Source of the DNA: J014 sp964486055
Lineage (GTDB): Bacteria > Acidobacteriota > Blastocatellia > Pyrinomonadales > Pyrinomonadaceae
Direction of reading: 5' to 3'
Length of the DNA stretch: 64,000 bases
Assembly (NCBI GenBank): GCA_964486055.1
Contig: CAZALE010000004.1
Coordinates: forward strand, 124,001-188,000
The notes beneath the pieces were generated by a model. It worked only from the letters and a program-made list of their open reading frames with translations. It made no database searches and was not told the DNA's origin. The position numbers were made by a program, and so were the translations under genes. Each line of letters opens with the position of its first letter. Position 1 is the first letter of the stretch. Positions 16,563 to 25,085 of this stretch are shown here, in pieces.

Positions 16563-18152
16563 ATGCCCGTCGGATATTTCTCTTTGATTCTACATGCTCA
16601 TCTTCCTTTCGTTCGCCATCCTGAATATCCAGAGTTCCTGGAGGAGGACTGGCTTTATGAGGCAATAACTGAGGTTTATCTACCTTTGATCTTCATCTTT
16701 CAGAATCTTTACGAAGCAGGTGCATCTCCCAGATTGGCAATGAACATTTCACCTCCTCTATGTGAGATGTTAGCTGACCCCTTACTACAACAAAGATACA
16801 CTCGCCACCTAGAAAATCTCTATGAACTCTCCCAAAAAGAGTTATCCCGTGTAAGTAAAGAGGCTCCTCAATTTTTACCAGCTGTTCAGATGTACTGCGA
16901 GATACTCAGTGTGTCAATGGATTTGTGGAACAACGTCTATGCAAGAAACTTAATAAGCGCATTTCGACAACTGCAAGAGGAAGGAGTGCTAGAGATAATC
17001 ACATGTGGCGCTACGCATGGCTTTTTACCGCTAATGTCAACCATCGAATCCAAGCGCGCACAGATTCAAGTTGCTGTTCAGAATTATAAAAAGCACTTTG
17101 GAAGAAGTCCCAGAGGTATTTGGCTGCCCGAGTGCGCTTATGAAGAAGGTTTGGAGAATTTGCTTAAAGAGGCGGGGATAGAATATTTTGTGAGTGATAC
17201 TCATGCGATTCTGTATGGGACTCCGCGACCTCGTTTCGGTGTGCATGCTCCTGTTCGTTGCCCTAATGGAGTTGCAACATTTGCAAGAGATGTAGAAACT
17301 TCTCAGCAGGTATGGAGTGCCGAAGTGGGTTATCCCGGAGATCCTGTGTACAGGGAATTTTACAGAGATATAGGATGGGAATTACCGATAGAGTACTTGA
17401 AACCACATCTACATAGCGATGGTAATCGTCGTCATTTAGGTCTGAAATATTACCGAATAACGGGTCGAATAGAGCAGAAACAACCTTACGTTCCCTCTTG
17501 GGCGCGTGAGAAAGCTGCACAACATGCCACTCATTTTTTAGGTGAAAGAATAAGACAATGCTACCAGTTACGCGAAGTCTATAATGGCCACATCCCGCTG
17601 ATTGTTTCACCCTATGACGCTGAACTCTACGGACATTGGTGGTTCGAAGGTCCACAGTTTCTCGATTTCTTCTTCAGAAAATTGCACTATGACCAAAAGG
17701 AAATCGTAGCCATAACACCTGGAGATTACTTAGACGCTGGTATTCCACTCCAACTGCAACAGCCGTCAGCTTCCAGTTGGGGAGAGCGTGGCTACTACAA
17801 GGTTTGGCTGAATGAACGCACTGATTGGATGTATCCATATCAACATGATGCAGAAAGAAAAATGTCCGAGCTAGCAAACATTTTCAAAAATCCAACTGAT
17901 ATGCAAGGAAGGATACTAAATCAAATGGCACGTGAATTATTACTAGCACAATCGAGTGATTGGGCTTTCCAGATATATCAGGGGACGACGGTCGAGTACG
18001 CAACTAGGCGATTTCGATCACATATTCATAGGTTCAATCTTCTTGCAAAACAACTCGAAAGTGAAAAGGTAAATGAAAAACTGATAGCTGAGATAGAATC
18101 TCGAGACAATATATTTCCAGAAATTGACTACAGAATTTATGCTAGCTACTAG
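16563..18152 (+). CDS. GH57-family 1,4-alpha-glucan branching enzyme
   Basis: A 529-residue glycoside hydrolase of family 57 that transfers alpha-1,4-glucan segments to alpha-1,6 positions. The N-terminus GYFSLILHAHLPFVRHPEYP and LEEDWLYEAITEVYLPLI are diagnostic of the bacterial/archaeal GH57 branching enzymes, as is the length. The nucleophile Glu lies in IWLPECAYEEGLENLL and the acid/base Asp in SPYDAELYGHWWFEGPQFL. The C-terminal helical DUF1957 domain is present, with NERTDWMYPYQHDAERKM and LLLAQSSDWAFQIYQGTT. TTG 16557 is possible, but ATG 16563 gives the standard start MPVGYFSL. The DUF4912 gene upstream supports a glucan-storage role. No glycogen synthase or phosphorylase is in view. 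Confidence 0.92.
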   Translation: MPVGYFSLILHAHLPFVRHPEYPEFLEEDWLYEAITEVYLPLIFIFQNLYEAGASPRLAMNISPPLCEMLADPLLQQRYTRHLENLYELSQKELSRVSKEAPQFLPAVQMYCEILSVSMDLWNNVYARNLISAFRQLQEEGVLEIITCGATHGFLPLMSTIESKRAQIQVAVQNYKKHFGRSPRGIWLPECAYEEGLENLLKEAGIEYFVSDTHAILYGTPRPRFGVHAPVRCPNGVATFARDVETSQQVWSAEVGYPGDPVYREFYRDIGWELPIEYLKPHLHSDGNRRHLGLKYYRITGRIEQKQPYVPSWAREKAAQHATHFLGERIRQCYQLREVYNGHIPLIVSPYDAELYGHWWFEGPQFLDFFFRKLHYDQKEIVAITPGDYLDAGIPLQLQQPSASSWGERGYYKVWLNERTDWMYPYQHDAERKMSELANIFKNPTDMQGRILNQMARELLLAQSSDWAFQIYQGTTVEYATRRFRSHIHRFNLLAKQLESEKVNEKLIAEIESRDNIFPEIDYRIYASY

Positions 18153-18218
18153 TTTCACGCAGAAATTAAATTAAGTTGAAATGCATCCAGAATAATTGTC
18201 AAGGCGTCTATTTGGTTT

Positions 18219-19034
18219 ATGAACATCACCAAATTGATCTTTGCTCTGCTACTTATCTTAGGACTTACTAAAGTTTCATCAGCCCAAAACCTAGTTAAGG
18301 TCAATCTGACCCAGCAGGAGATAAACCAAATAATTAAAGCTTTCACTGAAAAAGAGAGGGAATTTCGCGAGGCATTAAAAAATTACGTTTTCAATAGAAG
18401 CGTGACGATTCAAACTATAGGACTCGGAGGAAATGTAACAGGTACATATCGTCGGGATTCATTAATGACCTTTACCGATGATGGTAAACGCTTCGAAAAA
18501 GTTTTATATGCTCCTATTTCAACTTTAAAAGACATAAGTGTAACACCAGAAGACCTGGAGGACTTAGGCGGTGTAAATCCATTTGCATTGGAGCCGGACG
18601 TCATAAATCTTTATGATTTCACATTATTAGGAAAGGAGCGAATTGATGAGCTAGATCTTTACGTGTTTGACGTAAAACCAAAGGTAATTCCTGATCCTAA
18701 AAAATCCAAGCAGCGCCTTTTTATCGGGAGAATTTGGGTCGATGATAAAGACTTACAAATTGTCAAATCAAAAGGCAAGGGAATACCTGAAACAAAGGAC
18801 AATAAATTTCCAGTAGTCGAAACATGGAGAGAAAACATAGATGGTAAATATTGGTTTCCCACCTTTATCTCATCCGACGACGAATTAGTTTTTGATAATG
18901 GCCTCACGGTTAAAATTCGCATGCGCGTCAGATATTACAACTATAAACGAACTCGAACTGATGTTAGAATTTTGGATGACGAAGAGCAGGAAAAACCCCA
19001 ACCGACTAATAAGCAAAAACCTGATAAACCTTAG
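18219..19034 (+). CDS. Secreted LolA-like protein of unknown function
   Basis: The 271-residue protein starts with a signal peptide (MNITKLIFALLLILGLTKVSSA, cleavage before QNLVKV) and so is exported. The mature region is rich in beta-strand pattern; GRIWVDDKDLQIVKSKGKG and VETWRENIDGKYWFPTFISSDDEL resemble the outer-membrane lipoprotein-sorting (LolA/LolB-like) fold often found in such Acidobacteriota proteins. That is a fold-level guess. It ends in a lysine/proline tail (EKPQPTNKQKPDKP). Its last 16 codons or so are duplicated after the N gap, which is an assembly feature and not a repeat of the gene. The upstream GH57 gene ends 66 bases away. Confidence 0.6.
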   Translation: MNITKLIFALLLILGLTKVSSAQNLVKVNLTQQEINQIIKAFTEKEREFREALKNYVFNRSVTIQTIGLGGNVTGTYRRDSLMTFTDDGKRFEKVLYAPISTLKDISVTPEDLEDLGGVNPFALEPDVINLYDFTLLGKERIDELDLYVFDVKPKVIPDPKKSKQRLFIGRIWVDDKDLQIVKSKGKGIPETKDNKFPVVETWRENIDGKYWFPTFISSDDELVFDNGLTVKIRMRVRYYNYKRTRTDVRILDDEEQEKPQPTNKQKPDKP

Positions 19035-19039
19035 AAAAC
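18985..19039 (+). repeat. Left copy of 55-bp duplication at contig end
   Basis: The 55 bases just before the N block are identical to 19140-19194. This is the 3' end of the LolA-like gene and its TAG stop. See the gap entry. Confidence 0.9.
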
Positions 19040-19139
19040 NNNNNNNNNNNNNNNNNNNNNNNNNNNNNNNNNNNNNNNNNNNNNNNNNNNNNNNNNNNNN
19101 NNNNNNNNNNNNNNNNNNNNNNNNNNNNNNNNNNNNNNN
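19040..19139. other. Scaffold gap of exactly 100 N
   Basis: An unsequenced placeholder of 100 N. The 55 bases on its left (18985-19039) are repeated exactly on its right (19140-19194), as when two contigs that overlap by one k-mer are joined with a default gap. The true sequence is probably continuous, with 155 bases (one copy plus the N block) superfluous. Confidence 0.95.
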
Positions 19140-19194
19140 AGCAGGAAAAACCCCAACCGACTAATAAGCAAAAACCTGATAAACCTTAGAAAAC
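19140..19194 (+). repeat. Right copy of 55-bp duplication at contig start
   Basis: Identical to 18985-19039. Downstream of it (19195-19385) lies a gene-free stretch before the convergent metH stop in which I see no clear signal. Confidence 0.9.
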
Positions 19195-19385
19195 CTTGTC
19201 TGACGGATCATAGAGAGTAAATATTCGGAATTAGATAAAGTGTATCTTTCCGAAAATCAAAGAAAACCTGATCTTCTCGAGCAGAATTGTTTATGTACAA
19301 TCCGACCAAGTAAAAACCTTCTGATCACAAACACTCTATGACCATAAGCTAACTTTACTCTGCAGGCTTCAAATCATCGGTAAGA

Positions 19386-22300
19386 CTACTCGATATTGAA
19401 ATATCGGGCTTCAGGGTGATGGACTATTATGGCAGATGTTGATTGCTCCGGGTTTAATTGAAATTCTTCAGTAAGTTGCACACCTATTCTTTCCGGCTGC
19501 AGAAGCTCAAAGATCTTCGCTTGGTCCTCTAAGTTCGGACACGCAGGATAACCAAAGCTGAAACGTGCTCCGCGATAGCCTTGTTTAAAGAGCTTCTCTA
19601 TATCTTCAGCATCTTCGTCCGCTATTCCAAGCTCTTCACGAATACGCTTATGCCAAAACTCAGCTAGTGCCTCAGTAGCCTCTACAGAAAGCCCATGAAA
19701 CAAGAGATACTCTGTGTAATTATCTGATTCAAACAACTTAGCAGAATACTCCGAAGCTTTCTGCCCCATCGTCACGAGATGAAAAGCTACAACATCAATT
19801 CTTCCACTATCCTTTGGAGCGAAAAAGTCAGCTATACATAAATTCTGACTCCCACGCTGAGTCACGGGCTGACGTGGGAATGTAAAGCGTAACCACTCAG
19901 TCTTTTCATCCTCTCTGTAAATTATCAAATCATTTCCTTCGGATTGACATGGAAAATATCCATAAACCAACTTTGCCTCAAGTAGTTTATCTCTGATCGC
20001 AAGCGCCTTTAATTCGTTAAATTTTGGATATACCTCTTTCTGTAAAAACTGTTCGTATTCCTCTGTTGTGCGACGACCTTGCTTGAATTGCCATTGGCCT
20101 TTAAAGAGAGCAGTTTTGTTTATAAAAGCAAAAACTTTATTTAGGTCCTTTACGTGAACTACCTTGGAACCATAGAAAGGGGCTTTGGGTATTGGCACAT
20201 CAATGGAAACATTGGATCGTTTCGTGTGCGTTGTATCATGTTTTGTCTTCGAGGAAAGATGCCTGATTTTCTTCCCGATTTTTGCCTCTTCAGCCAAAAG
20301 CTCTTGCCTACCATTGCTCTTTATTTGTGCTTTGGCTCTGTCAGATTTTTGTCCTGTAATTTCATCCATTGCATGCAAGCCATCAAAAGCATCACGCGCA
20401 TAAAACAACCTTCCCTTGTAGAGCGGAATTAGCTCTTCCTCAACATATTTCCTATTTAGAGCAGCCCCACCTAAAATTACTGGCACTGTAATCCCTCTCT
20501 CATTCATTATCTCTAGATTGTCTCGCATTATCAGCGTTGATTTCACTAATAAGCCACTCATTCCTATTGCATCAGCTTTGTGCTCTTCATAAGCCTTTAA
20601 AATCTCCTCTATGGGCTGTTTAATTCCAAGATTTATGACTCGATAACCATTGTTAGTCAAGATTATATCGACCAAATTCTTACCAATATCATGTACATCG
20701 CCCTTTACAGTGGCAAGCACCATGGTTCCTTTACAAACACCCTCCACTTTCTCCATGAAAGGCTCGAGAAACTTAACAGCTACTTTCATTACTTCAGCTG
20801 ATTGTAGAACAAACGGTAGTTGCATTTTCCCTGATCCAAACAGATCACCGACAACCCTCATGCCGTCTAGTAGAATATTGTTTATGATGTCCAACGGAGA
20901 GTATTTCTCGAGCGCCTTTTTAAGATTCTCTTCCAATCCGATCTTCTCGCCATCGATTATGTGTCGCTTTAACTTCTCCTCGAGCGTTAAGTTTTGTGTA
21001 TCAGCCTTTATTGATTTAGTGCTTTTTCCTTCAAAAAGTTTTGTGAACTCCGCTAGGGGATCGTAGAGGCATATGTCACCTTCGAATCTGCGCCTGTCGT
21101 AAATCAAATCGAGCGCGACTTCTATTTCATGTTCATTGAAACGACTCAAGGGCAGAATTTTTGAGGCGTTTACAATTGCTGAATTCATGCCAGCTTGAAC
21201 ACACTCATGAAGAAAAACAGAGTTCAAAACAATGCGCGCTGCTGGATTCAGACCAAAAGAGATATTGGAAATGCCTAAGATTATATTCACATCAGCAAAA
21301 TTTTGGCGAATAAGCTTTATAGCCTTGATTGTCTCAGCTGCATTTTTTCTGTCTTCTTCAATTCCGGTTGAAATTGGCAGGGCTAGTGGATCGAAAAATA
21401 TATCATAAGGCTTGATTCCATACTCCGTCGCTTGTTTATATGCACGAAGAGCTATCGCAAATTTTCTTTCTGCAGTTCTCGCCATTCCTTCTTCATCGAT
21501 AGTTCCGATTACAACGCCCGCACCGTATGTCTTCGCTAACTCAAGAACTTTGAAGAATCTGGGCTCTCCATCTTCATAATTAGTGGAGTTTAGTATGCAT
21601 TTCCCTCCAGCGAGTTTTAGACCCGCCTCCATTTTTTGCCATTCCGTCGAGTCAAGCATTAAGGGAATCTTTATGTTCGTAACCAATCTGGAAACGAGCT
21701 CGTGCATATCCTTGACGCCATCACGTCCGACAAAATCCACGTTCACATCCAAAACATGAGCTCCCTCACGCTCCTGTTCCTTGGCTAATTGAACCAGACC
21801 ATCCCAATCTTCTGCTTGAAGTAAGTCTCTCATCTTCTTAGAGCCAGAGGCATTGACTCTTTCTCCAACTATCAAAAATGAGTTGTCCTGAACATAAGGT
21901 TGAGATATGTAAATCGATGAGGCAGCCGGCACAAACCTTGGACTTCTAGGCTTCGGGGAGATAGATTGCATTCTTTCTACCACTAATTTCAAATGAGCTG
22001 GGGTAGTTCCACAACACCCGCCAACGACATTCGCACCAAAATCTTTTGCAAAATGCTCAATCTTTTTCGCGAAATTTTCGGGCGTTTCTGTGTAGAATTG
22101 TTTACCATCACGCACTTCTGGCAATCCAGCATTTGGAAGAACAGAAACCGGAAAAGGAGAATTCTCGCAGAGATATTTTACATTTTCAGTCATTTGATCA
22201 GGTCCTGTTCCACAATTCATACCAATTACGTCTATCTGAAATGGCTCAAGCGCTGTTAAAGCAGCAGATATCTCCGTGCCATTCAACATTGTCCCGAACG

Positions 22301-22886
22301 TTTCAATGGTGACCTGCACTATTACGGGTATGCGTACACGTCTTTTTTCAAAAAACTCAAAAATGGCGGCAAGGGCAGCTTTTGTCTGCAATATATCTTG
22401 ACAAGTCTCGATAATGAACATATCAGCCCCGCCGTCAAATAATCCCCAAATCTGATCCCTATAAGCTTGCTTTAACTGATCATAGGATATGTGACCTAGA
22501 GTAGGTAGCTTTGTGCCTGGACCTATAGAACCCGCTACAAATCGTGGATGAGACTTTGTTGAAAATTCGTCAGCTAGACGCTTTGCTAATTCGGTTGCTT
22601 TTTTATTTATCTCATAAGTTTTATCAGCAATGCCAAACTCGCTTAATACGACTCCATTCGCACCAAAAGTATTCGTCTCTATGACATCGCATCCAACTTC
22701 CAAAAATCCTACATGAACTTTTTCTATTGCTTCCGGCTTCGTGTATATCAGATTTTCCGAACAATTTTCGAATTGTGGGCCACCCCAATCTTCAATAGAT
22801 AAATTCTGCCCTTGGAGATTGCTCCCCATGGCTCCGTCGAAAACGACTATTTTTTCCTTCAAAAATTCTAAAAAATCTTTTTTCAT
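19386..22886 (-). CDS. metH: Cobalamin-dependent methionine synthase MetH
   Basis: MetH transfers a methyl group from methyltetrahydrofolate through cobalamin to homocysteine. At 1166 residues all four modules are present. The homocysteine domain (1-310) has zinc ligands Cys225 (GMNCGTG) and Cys291/Cys292 (GGCCGTTP). The pterin-binding domain (about 335-590) begins LIVGERVNASGSKKM and contains LDSTEW. The cobalamin module (about 640-870) has the cap helices and DVHDIGKN, where His732 is the lower ligand to cobalt. The C-terminal part (about 940-1166) is the SAM-binding reactivation domain, with GYRGARFSFGYPACPNLEDQ. Start ATG 22886 follows a leader with a SAM-II-like aptamer and an attenuator hairpin, so expression should fall when S-adenosylmethionine is plentiful. 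It is monocistronic here. Confidence 0.97.
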   Translation of the reverse strand: MKKDFLEFLKEKIVVFDGAMGSNLQGQNLSIEDWGGPQFENCSENLIYTKPEAIEKVHVGFLEVGCDVIETNTFGANGVVLSEFGIADKTYEINKKATELAKRLADEFSTKSHPRFVAGSIGPGTKLPTLGHISYDQLKQAYRDQIWGLFDGGADMFIIETCQDILQTKAALAAIFEFFEKRRVRIPVIVQVTIETFGTMLNGTEISAALTALEPFQIDVIGMNCGTGPDQMTENVKYLCENSPFPVSVLPNAGLPEVRDGKQFYTETPENFAKKIEHFAKDFGANVVGGCCGTTPAHLKLVVERMQSISPKPRSPRFVPAASSIYISQPYVQDNSFLIVGERVNASGSKKMRDLLQAEDWDGLVQLAKEQEREGAHVLDVNVDFVGRDGVKDMHELVSRLVTNIKIPLMLDSTEWQKMEAGLKLAGGKCILNSTNYEDGEPRFFKVLELAKTYGAGVVIGTIDEEGMARTAERKFAIALRAYKQATEYGIKPYDIFFDPLALPISTGIEEDRKNAAETIKAIKLIRQNFADVNIILGISNISFGLNPAARIVLNSVFLHECVQAGMNSAIVNASKILPLSRFNEHEIEVALDLIYDRRRFEGDICLYDPLAEFTKLFEGKSTKSIKADTQNLTLEEKLKRHIIDGEKIGLEENLKKALEKYSPLDIINNILLDGMRVVGDLFGSGKMQLPFVLQSAEVMKVAVKFLEPFMEKVEGVCKGTMVLATVKGDVHDIGKNLVDIILTNNGYRVINLGIKQPIEEILKAYEEHKADAIGMSGLLVKSTLIMRDNLEIMNERGITVPVILGGAALNRKYVEEELIPLYKGRLFYARDAFDGLHAMDEITGQKSDRAKAQIKSNGRQELLAEEAKIGKKIRHLSSKTKHDTTHTKRSNVSIDVPIPKAPFYGSKVVHVKDLNKVFAFINKTALFKGQWQFKQGRRTTEEYEQFLQKEVYPKFNELKALAIRDKLLEAKLVYGYFPCQSEGNDLIIYREDEKTEWLRFTFPRQPVTQRGSQNLCIADFFAPKDSGRIDVVAFHLVTMGQKASEYSAKLFESDNYTEYLLFHGLSVEATEALAEFWHKRIREELGIADEDAEDIEKLFKQGYRGARFSFGYPACPNLEDQAKIFELLQPERIGVQLTEEFQLNPEQSTSAIIVHHPEARYFNIE

Positions 22887-22897
22887 AAAATTTCTCT

Positions 22898-22921
22898 AAA
22901 AAAATTGCGCCAAACAGGCGC
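22898..22921 (-). terminator. Attenuator-type terminator in the metH leader
   Basis: On the minus strand GCGCC and GGCGC (22921-22917 and 22911-22907) pair across TGTTT, followed by AA and seven T (22904-22898). It stands only 11 bases before the metH ATG and downstream of the SAM-II-like aptamer, which is the arrangement of a transcription-terminating riboswitch expression platform. Confidence 0.75.
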
Positions 22922-22939
22922 GCATTCGTTTTCGACTTG

Positions 22940-22998
22940 ACTTGCGGCTGTTTAGCGGTTTGTTTTACGTGGTCGCAAGTTGCCTTAAATCACCACGT
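22940..22998 (-). promoter_or_regulatory. SAM-II-like riboswitch aptamer in the metH leader
   Basis: Read on the minus strand, a 6-bp stem P1 (ACGTGG 22998-22993 with CCACGT 22972-22967) encloses TGATTTAA (22992-22985) and ACTTGCG (22980-22974). After P1 come AAAACAA and CGCTAAA (22957-22951), then CGCAAGT (22946-22940), which can pair all seven bases of ACTTGCG to make an H-type pseudoknot. The order GTGGTGATTT...CTTGC...CCACGT.AAACAA...CGCTAAA is what I remember of the SAM-II consensus (Rfam RF00521), an S-adenosylmethionine-binding RNA upstream of methionine genes. The related SAM-V class shares this core and is the alternative. Consensus recall is from memory; a covariance-model search would settle it. 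Confidence 0.8.
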
Positions 22999-23253
22999 TC
23001 AAAATAGATTGAATCACCTAAGCCTCAAAAAATCAAGTTTTGTTTAATTTACGCTACTACATTTAGAGATTAATTGCTCGTCCTAGTGCCCAATTTTTAT
23101 CATCAGTCAACTTAACGCAACATTCTAAACCTCTAGGCTAGCTTAATTTAATTTTAAGTTTTATGCTCTGCACGTTTAGCTTGTCAGGGCTTCGCTGACG
23201 ATCTTTCGCACTCAATAAAATATATGGTAACTTTAGTGGTGTAGGAGAGAAAA
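22999..23253. other. Divergent intergenic region between metH and the Sco gene
   Basis: Apart from the metH promoter candidate described separately, I see a small hairpin at 23183-23199 (GTCAG and CTGAC around GGCTTCG) in the leader of the Sco gene and no open reading frame of substance. No second riboswitch was recognised. Confidence 0.6.
23001..23028 (-). promoter_or_regulatory. Candidate sigma-70 promoter for metH
   Basis: On the minus strand TTGAGG (23028-23023) and TATTTT (23006-23001) are spaced 16 bases. Initiation would fall near 22995-22998, at the first base pair of the aptamer stem, which suits the compact SAM-II layout. Confidence 0.5.
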
Positions 23254-24144
23254 ATGAGAGTCACGTTTTTATTTCTCATCGCTTTACTCTTATCAAGTTG
23301 TAATCAGAAGGCCAATCAGACTGTTTCAAACGAAAATCCATCGGCAAAACGATATGAACTACACGGAAAAGTCATATCCGTAGACAAAATAAATAAGAAA
23401 GCTGAAATAGAGCATGAGGAAATACCGGGTTTTATGCCTAAAATGACGATGACTTTTCCAATTCATGCTGATTGGGTTTGGGAAGACTTAGTTCCTGGCG
23501 TAGAAATAAAAGCCGATCTGGTCGTAGACGAAAATGCAAAAGACCCATATTGGCTTGAAAATTTGATGATCATAGCTACGAATTTGAAGGATTTACCTCC
23601 GCCACCTACTAGAAATGACGTAGCTCAGATTGGGAAAGAAGTGCCTGATTTTCAACTGACAAATCAAGACGGCAAGAAAATATCACTGCGAGACTTCCGA
23701 GGAAAGGCACTAGCGATAACCTTCATATACTCGCGATGCCCACTTACGGATTATTGTGTCAAGATGTCTGTGAACTTTAGTGATTTGAATAATAAACTTT
23801 TAAATTCAGAATATCGGGACAAAGTTAGATTGTTGACCATCTCCTTTGATCCAGCTTACGATACCCCTGAAAAATTGAAGGCCTATGGGATTGGCTACAT
23901 GGGTAAAGGCAGTAAGCCTGATTTCACAGTATGGCAACTAGCCGTCGGGCCTGAGAAAGAAATTAGAAAAATAGCTGATTTCTTTGGTCTAAGATATGAA
24001 GTGGATCAAAACGATAAGACTCAATTTAATCACTCACTTCGAACAGCCGTAATCACGCCCGATGGAAAAGTTAAAAAAGTCTTTACCGGCAACGATTGGA
24101 CTGTGGCACAACTAGAAAAAGAGTTATTAGAAGCGCTGCAATAA
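23254..24144 (+). CDS. CusF-like/Sco1-SenC copper-handling lipoprotein
   Basis: A 296-residue lipoprotein: the signal ends LLLSSC with lipidated Cys16. Residues about 33-110 form a CusF-like small beta-barrel copper-binding domain (KVISVDKINKKAEIEHEEIPGFMPKMTMTF, of which Met61, Met64 and Met66 are likely ligands). Residues about 125-296 form a thioredoxin-like Sco1/SenC domain used in Cu(A) assembly of cytochrome c oxidase or in thiol redox, with RCPLTDYC (Cys162, Cys168) and the downstream ligand His in QFNHSLRT. The cysteines are spaced CX5C and not the CX3C of mitochondrial Sco1; the same RCPLxDxC form occurs in other bacterial Sco-family proteins. AGGAGA six bases before ATG 23254 decides the start. 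No cytochrome oxidase gene is nearby. Confidence 0.87.
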   Translation: MRVTFLFLIALLLSSCNQKANQTVSNENPSAKRYELHGKVISVDKINKKAEIEHEEIPGFMPKMTMTFPIHADWVWEDLVPGVEIKADLVVDENAKDPYWLENLMIIATNLKDLPPPPTRNDVAQIGKEVPDFQLTNQDGKKISLRDFRGKALAITFIYSRCPLTDYCVKMSVNFSDLNNKLLNSEYRDKVRLLTISFDPAYDTPEKLKAYGIGYMGKGSKPDFTVWQLAVGPEKEIRKIADFFGLRYEVDQNDKTQFNHSLRTAVITPDGKVKKVFTGNDWTVAQLEKELLEALQ

Positions 24145-24290
24145 AGATCACCTCTGCTAGGCTTCTCTGCATAATAGAGTGCCTCAGAAACACATTAGCA
24201 AGCTGTGATAACAAAGCCGAATCTGGCGGCTTTCTTCACAAAGTACTGACGATTTTGATATCCACTAAAGCAAAACGAATTACTTGTATT

Positions 24291-24908
24291 TTATCGGTCA
24301 ATCCGATAAGTTCCAATAAGCTGTCCTTCTGCCAATATGTGACTCTGAATCGCCTTTATTAATTCCTCTTTACGCGCTCCTGACTTCAGGTTTACATAAG
24401 AATCTAAGGCATAAATTTTGAAGAAATAACGATGTGCTTTTCCAGGAGGAGGGCAAGGACCACCATATCCTATCTGCTCAAAATCATTAAGACCTTGCTT
24501 AACTCCATTCAAAACCACCTCAGATTTTGGTATGTTCTCGCTGAGTTTATTTACTTCACCAGGAATATTATAAATAACCCAATGTACCCATATTCCAGAA
24601 GGTGCATCAGGATCTTCGCTTATTAAAGCAAAACTTTTCGTCCCTTCTGGGGCAGATCCCCAATTCAGTGGCGGCGATACATCCTCTCCTTCACATGTAT
24701 ACTTCTTCGGAATGGCCGCTCCATCAGCAAACGCTGGACTGCCGATCTGCATAGTTCTTACTTTGCTCTTCTCAGCAAGCTCCTTGGACGCTTCCTCAAC
24801 CTTCATATTCTGATTACAATTCAAAGCCATAAGAGGTAAAAGAACAATCAAACAAACAGAAGTCGTCTTTCCACTTAACAAACTTAGAAACTTGATTTTT
24901 ACCTTCAT
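24291..24908 (-). CDS. YbhB/YbcL-type PEBP lipoprotein
   Basis: A 205-residue protein of the phosphatidylethanolamine-binding (Raf kinase inhibitor-like, YbhB/YbcL) family. The N-terminal 31 residues are a lipoprotein signal with lipobox LMALNC, then a charged linker and the PEBP core starting near MQIGSPAFADG. Family signatures are YTCEGEDVSPPLNWGSAPEGT, split here by a Ser-rich stretch, FALISEDPDAPSGIWVHWVIYNIP, and YGGPCPPPGKAHRYFFKIYAL. Some members bind small anions or lipids; the biological role of the bacterial ones is unclear. GGAGG eight bases ahead of ATG 24908 is a strong ribosome binding site. It converges with the Sco gene, 146 bases apart with no clear terminator. Confidence 0.9.
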   Translation of the reverse strand: MKVKIKFLSLLSGKTTSVCLIVLLPLMALNCNQNMKVEEASKELAEKSKVRTMQIGSPAFADGAAIPKKYTCEGEDVSPPLNWGSAPEGTKSFALISEDPDAPSGIWVHWVIYNIPGEVNKLSENIPKSEVVLNGVKQGLNDFEQIGYGGPCPPPGKAHRYFFKIYALDSYVNLKSGARKEELIKAIQSHILAEGQLIGTYRIDR

Positions 24909-25085
24909 AAATAAACCTCCACACGAAGTTTTTAAAATTCTCTCAATTCCATATTTTCCTACCTTATCGCAAACAGGAAAATCGACCTCTACCTCAAAAG
25001 TTCAACCTCGAAATCCCTACAGTTTAATCAATTTCGTGCTGTGCCGAGAATTCAATCAAATCTGTATTAATTCGCTTGGTGCGGC

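Noticed and set aside
18892..19164. Open frame spanning the N gap
   Set aside because: It exists only because N codons are read as open; the frame is in the opposite phase to the LolA-like gene and carries no family signal.
22887..23100. SAM-I or cobalamin riboswitch before metH
   Set aside because: None of the conserved SAM-I kink-turn or B12-box patterns was found; SAM-II fits much better.
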